From Maribacter sp044594925 (GTDB taxonomy: Bacteria; Bacteroidota; Bacteroidia; Flavobacteriales; Flavobacteriaceae): DNA of 64,000 bases. The position numbers and the translations under genes were made by a program. The stretch's first letter is position 1; each line of letters begins with the position of its first letter. Shown in pieces: positions 60,405 through 64,000 of this stretch. The notes under the pieces were generated by a model. The model was not told the DNA's origin, did not search any database, and saw only the letters and a program-made list of their open reading frames with translations. The stretch lies in contig NZ_CP138991.1 of the NCBI RefSeq assembly GCF_044594925.1, positions 1,240,001-1,304,000 on the forward strand, given 5' to 3'.

Positions 60405-61262
60405 ATGAAAAAACTCATTTTAGGATGTCTTGGAGTAACCCTTTTATTATCTTCTTGTGTATCACAGAAGAAATATGCGGACCTCGAAGCAAAGCAAAAA
60501 GAAACGCAAGATTTATTAAACTCGGCTACGGTAAAATTAAATGACTGCCTAGAAGAGAAAGCAACTGCAGCTTCTAGACTACAAACTCTGGAAGATCAGA
60601 ATGCATTTTTAAAGTCTAACAATCAAGAGCTTATCAATAACATGGGCAACTTGACGACCTTAACTACCAAAGGCGCTGAAAATCTTGAGAAGTCTTTAGA
60701 GAGTTTGCAAGAGAAAGATTTGACTATTCGTAAATTAAACGATGCGATTACGAGAAGGGACTCTGTAAATCTATCTCTAGTTCAAAGTTTAAAAGGTGTT
60801 CTAGGAAACCTGGATGATGAAGACATTGAAATCAGCGTTGAAAAAGGTGTTGTTTTCGTTTCTATTTCCGATAAATTATTATTCAGCAGTGGAAGTTATA
60901 ATGTAACCAGTAGAGCTAAGGAAGTACTTGGAAAAGTAGCCAAAGTTGTAAACAATAAGCCAGATTTTGAGTTTATGGTAGAGGGTCACACAGATGATGT
61001 GCCTTACAGAAAGAATGGTGTGTTATTGGACAACTGGGATTTAAGTGTAAAACGTGCAACTGCTGTTGTTCGAATTTTACAGAACGATTTCAATGTTGAC
61101 CCTAAGCGTATGACGGCTGCAGGTAGAGCGGAATTTGTACCGGTATCTACAACAGAGAAATCTAAAAATAGAAGAACTAGAATTGTTGTTCTTCCAAAAA
61201 TTGACCAGTTCTACAGTATGATTGAAGAAGGAATGAAAGATCCCGCGATTGGAGGAAAGTAA
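60405..61262 (+). CDS. OmpA-family peptidoglycan-binding lipoprotein
   Basis: The 285-residue protein has a lipobox LLSSC (C18), then a long coiled coil (about residues 25-130, for example YADLEAKQKETQDLL) and a C-terminal OmpA domain near 145-270: FMVEGHTDDVPYRK and NWDLSVKRATAVVRIL, followed by KNRRTRIVVLPK. The Asp and Arg of the diaminopimelate site are present in the expected places. It probably anchors the outer membrane to peptidoglycan. A strong terminator follows. Confidence 0.93.
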   Translation: MKKLILGCLGVTLLLSSCVSQKKYADLEAKQKETQDLLNSATVKLNDCLEEKATAASRLQTLEDQNAFLKSNNQELINNMGNLTTLTTKGAENLEKSLESLQEKDLTIRKLNDAITRRDSVNLSLVQSLKGVLGNLDDEDIEISVEKGVVFVSISDKLLFSSGSYNVTSRAKEVLGKVAKVVNNKPDFEFMVEGHTDDVPYRKNGVLLDNWDLSVKRATAVVRILQNDFNVDPKRMTAAGRAEFVPVSTTEKSKNRRTRIVVLPKIDQFYSMIEEGMKDPAIGGK

Positions 61263-61280
61263 TTCCATAGAAATTTAAAG

Positions 61281-61310
61281 AAAAGCGGTTCTGTTAGAAC
61301 CGCTTTTTTT
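61281..61310. terminator. Intrinsic terminator of the OmpA-like gene
   Basis: AAAAGCGGTTCT (61281-61292) and AGAACCGCTTTT (61296-61307) form a 12-bp perfect hairpin with a GTT loop and a T-run to 61310. The A-run on its left means it may also end the convergent YciO-type gene. Confidence 0.93.
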
Positions 61311-61328
61311 ATGACCATATTTGAAATA

Positions 61329-61949
61329 TTAAAGAATATCTAGACTTCCCTTTCCTTCTCTTACTACCTCTGGATGACCTTCTGAGAGGTCAATTATCGT
61401 AGAGCCTACATTACCACCATAGCCTCCATCGATAACAACATCTACAAGGTTACCCCATTTCTCATAAATAAGCTCAGGGTCCGTAGTGTATTCAAGAACA
61501 TCGTCATCATCACGAATAGAAGTAGAAACTATAGGATGTCCCAAAGCCTTGACCAAAGCAAGGGCTATACTATTGTCCGGAACTCTGATTCCAACAGTTT
61601 TTTTCTTTTTGAAGTCTTTGGGTAAGTTATTGTTTCCGGGTAAAATAAAAGTGTAGGGGCCTGGCAATGCTCTCTTTAATATTTTGAAAGTAGCGGTATC
61701 TATTTGACGTACATAATCGGAAAGATTACTTAAATCCGCACAAAGAAATGACCAGTTTGCTTTAGCAAGTTTAATGCCTTTTATACGCGCCAACTTTTCC
61801 AAGGCTCTAGAATTGGTAATATCGCAACCCAGTCCGTAAACAGTATCCGTAGGGTAAATGACCAAACCACCTTTGCGAAGCGTTTGCACCACCCTATTAA
61901 TTTCCTTTGGGTTTGGGTTCTCCTCGTATATTTTAATAAACTCTGCCAT
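61329..61949 (-). CDS. YciO/Sua5/YrdC-family protein
   Basis: The 206-residue protein has the Sua5/YrdC fold: IYPTDTVYGLGCDI near residue 32-45, FKILKRALPGPYTFIL, TVGIRVPDNSIALALVKALGHPIVSTS, and STIIDLSEG. It follows the E. coli YciO order, for example NWSFLCADLSNLSDY (YciO has TLMCRDLSELSTY), rather than TsaC. True TsaC makes threonylcarbamoyl-AMP for tRNA t6A; YciO has weak or uncertain activity. It may be the only member in the genome, or a paralogue of a true TsaC elsewhere. Confidence 0.88.
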   Translation of the reverse strand: MAEFIKIYEENPNPKEINRVVQTLRKGGLVIYPTDTVYGLGCDITNSRALEKLARIKGIKLAKANWSFLCADLSNLSDYVRQIDTATFKILKRALPGPYTFILPGNNNLPKDFKKKKTVGIRVPDNSIALALVKALGHPIVSTSIRDDDDVLEYTTDPELIYEKWGNLVDVVIDGGYGGNVGSTIIDLSEGHPEVVREGKGSLDIL

Positions 61950-62025
61950 AGACCATTTATTCTTATAAGATAAATCCTATTTCAGTTATTTTCAAATTTC
62001 TAAGATGGAATAATTCCACAAAAAC

Positions 62026-64000
62026 CTAAAGCACCTCTAGCTTGGCAAAACGCAATAAAAGTTTCTTCACATCTCCTTTATCGAACTTAATTTCTGCTTT
62101 TCTATCATTTCCTGCTCCTTCAATCTTCAATACCTTGCCCCGTCCAAAACGGGTATGGTTCACCAATGACCCCTCTGCCAAATTAGGGTCTATTTCATTT
62201 GTATTCCCCACTGGTCTTGATAGTTCTGGTTTTATTTTACGTAACTTTTTTAGTTGATTTAAATTCGGCTGCCCTACAAGAGGAGGTGTACCTGCCTTGG
62301 GTTTTACCTGTCGCAGCTTGGATTTGTCTACCTCCCCAAAAATATCCGCATCTATCAACGATTTATACCGATAGCCACCATCTACCGGAGTTAAATTCTC
62401 AACATACTGCTCATCAATCTCCTCTAAGAACCGACTCGGTTCCGCATCTATTAATTTACCCCAACGATATCTATTCTGCGTGTAAGTTAAATAGGCCTGT
62501 TTTTCGGCTCTAGTCAGGGCTACATAAAAGAGCCTGCGCTCTTCTTCCAATTCGCTTCTCGTGTTCATACTCATCGCAGAAGGGAACAAATCCTCTTCCA
62601 TACCTACAATATACACATAGGGAAACTCAAGACCTTTAGCCAAATGAATGGTCATTAACGCCACACGGTCATCATCTCCGGTATCATTATCTAAATCGGT
62701 AGCAAGCGCAACATCCTCTAAAAATTCATTTAAACCACCTGTAGCATCGGCCAGTTCCTTTTGCCCCTCTACAAAATCTTTTATACCGTTCAGTAGTTCT
62801 TCAATATTCTCCATTTTGGCAATACCTTCCGGAGTACCGTCTTTTTTGAATTCTAAAAGTATCCCCGTTTTTTTAGAAATATGCTCTGCTAAGGTAAAGG
62901 CGTCCGCTCCTTCGTTCATGATTTGAAAACTCTTGATCATGGTCACGAAATCCTCCAATTTCCTTTTGGTACCCGAATTTATTTTAAGGTCTATTTTAGC
63001 AATATTCTCCATGACCTCAAAAATGGACCTATCGTAGTGATTTGCTGCCACTACGAGTTTATCTATGGTAGTCTGACCGATACCTCTTGTCGGAAAATTG
63101 ATGATGCGCTTTAGCGCCTCTTCATCTTTAGGGTTAATAACTAGTCTTAGATAGGATAGGACATCTTTTATTTCCTTTCTTTGATAAAAAGAGAGCCCTC
63201 CGTAGATTCTATAAGGTATATCTCTTTTACGTAAACCGTCCTCAATTGCCCTAGACTGTGAATTGGTACGATATAACACGGCAAATTCACCATTGGTCAA
63301 CTGATTCTGCATCTTGTTATCCCAAATGGAACCCGCTACAAACCTACCTTCCTCGGCATCTGTTATACTTCGATGTATTTTTATGGCTGCACCTTCGTCA
63401 TTTGCCGTCCATACTACTTTCTCTAGTTGATTTTTATTCTTGGCGATTATAGAATTTGCAGCATTCACAATGTTTTTAGTAGAGCGATAATTCTGCTCTA
63501 AACGGTACATTCCTACATTGTCATAATCTCGTTGAAAATTTAAAATATTACTAATATTAGCGCCTCTAAAAGAATAGATACTCTGTGCATCATCCCCCAC
63601 CACACAAATATTTTGAAAACGGTCGGCCAAAGCTTTAACGATTAAATATTGCGAGTGGTTCGTATCTTGATACTCGTCTACCAAAATATACCGGAACCTA
63701 TCTTGATATTTCATGAGAACATCCGGAAATCGAGTCAACAACTCATTGGTCCTTAGCAATAAGTCATCAAAATCCATAGCACCGGCCTTAAAACAACGGT
63801 CCACATAATTCTGATAAATATCCCCTACCCTAGGCCTTTTGGACATGGCATCTGCTTCCATGAGTTCCGGGTTATTAAAATAAGCCTTGACCGTTATAAG
63901 ACTGTTTTTAAAAGAAGATATCCTATTCTGAATCTGTTTGTATTTGTAGATATCCTTATCCAACCCCATTTCTTTAATAATGGAAGCTATAAGTCTTTGT
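62026..64000 (-). CDS. UvrD/PcrA-type ATP-dependent DNA helicase (N-terminus outside window)
   Basis: The C-terminal ~660 residues of an SF1A helicase are visible; the frame is open past 64000, so Walker A and the first Met lie outside and 63969 is not the real start. Visible motifs are DEYQDTN (Walker B), VVGDDAQSIYSFRGA, LEQNYRS, VALMTIHLAKGLEFPYVYIVGMEE, and RRLFYVALTRAE. The C-terminal 90 residues end with a Tudor-like GSLVNHTRFGRGKVLKIEG, as in PcrA. It unwinds DNA 3' to 5' in excision repair and replication. It is 76 bp from the YciO-type gene. Confidence 0.95.
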   Translation of the reverse strand, partial: QRLIASIIKEMGLDKDIYKYKQIQNRISSFKNSLITVKAYFNNPELMEADAMSKRPRVGDIYQNYVDRCFKAGAMDFDDLLLRTNELLTRFPDVLMKYQDRFRYILVDEYQDTNHSQYLIVKALADRFQNICVVGDDAQSIYSFRGANISNILNFQRDYDNVGMYRLEQNYRSTKNIVNAANSIIAKNKNQLEKVVWTANDEGAAIKIHRSITDAEEGRFVAGSIWDNKMQNQLTNGEFAVLYRTNSQSRAIEDGLRKRDIPYRIYGGLSFYQRKEIKDVLSYLRLVINPKDEEALKRIINFPTRGIGQTTIDKLVVAANHYDRSIFEVMENIAKIDLKINSGTKRKLEDFVTMIKSFQIMNEGADAFTLAEHISKKTGILLEFKKDGTPEGIAKMENIEELLNGIKDFVEGQKELADATGGLNEFLEDVALATDLDNDTGDDDRVALMTIHLAKGLEFPYVYIVGMEEDLFPSAMSMNTRSELEEERRLFYVALTRAEKQAYLTYTQNRYRWGKLIDAEPSRFLEEIDEQYVENLTPVDGGYRYKSLIDADIFGEVDKSKLRQVKPKAGTPPLVGQPNLNQLKKLRKIKPELSRPVGNTNEIDPNLAEGSLVNHTRFGRGKVLKIEGAGNDRKAEIKFDKGDVKKLLLRFAKLEVL

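Overview
The window is AT-rich DNA from a member of the Bacteroidota, most likely a marine Flavobacteriaceae genome. The evidence is the repeated Bacteroidota-type promoter box TAnnTTTG (with an upstream TTG where seen), scarce Shine-Dalgarno sites, several apparent TTG starts, and lineage families: BshB1, fused CcsB-CcsA, DUF4290 next to murA, DUF2911, DUF6340, a Lacal_2735-type small protein, fused branched-chain E1, and TPR-type histidine kinases. Gene density is high. No insertion sequence, prophage, CRISPR array, rRNA operon or secretion locus is visible. Both window edges cut genes: an M28 peptidase on the left and a UvrD/PcrA helicase on the right.

Layout. 1-7.8 kb: M28 peptidase end, tRNA-His, then three paralogous secreted-TPR/transmembrane histidine kinases in tandem. 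7.8-16 kb: bacillithiol deacetylase, a Cys/Met-metabolism PLP enzyme, a MATE exporter, an M14 peptidase and the CcsBA cytochrome c assembly protein. 16-19.5 kb: a run of DUF2520, KdsC, Maf, a lipoprotein and a small MscS channel. 19.5-25.2 kb: a PIG-L deacetylase, a previously uncalled 37-residue membrane peptide, a sodium:solute symporter and a galactokinase-type kinase, possibly one sugar-use unit. 25.3-31.6 kb: DUF2911 protein, an SRPBCC-SDR-photolyase operon, a DUF6340 lipoprotein and a second, atypical photolyase/cryptochrome. 31.7-36 kb: an M20 peptidase, a Lacal_2735-type peptide, a VOC protein, pirin and three small membrane proteins. 36-44.4 kb: MurA-DUF4290, DUF493, an AAA ATPase with RecQ, Fmt, HU, AlgH-type protein, a class IV aminotransferase and a START-like protein. 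44.5-54 kb: tRNA-Met, UvrA, a LOG-family protein, a pseudo-M1/outer-membrane-barrel fusion and the fused E1 dehydrogenase. 54-64 kb: M16 peptidase, a decayed aminotransferase relic, DoxX, HolA, a stand-alone HsdR-N-like nuclease domain, a GT2, an OmpA lipoprotein, a YciO-type protein and the helicase.

DNA repair is well represented (two photolyases, RecQ, UvrA, UvrD/PcrA), as are cell-envelope functions (KdsC, MurA, GT2, OmpA, CcsBA). Several convergent gene pairs meet within 0-4 bp and share stop-codon bases, with no terminator between them.

No wholly new system can be proven from sequence alone. The best leads are the pseudo-peptidase/barrel fusion, the atypical photolyase with its upstream dyad, the PIG-L/micropeptide/symporter/kinase unit, the kinase triplet, the Cys-to-Asp MurA, the HsdR-N-like protein beside holA, and two gene relics. 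All family names come from recognising motifs by eye; no database search was run.
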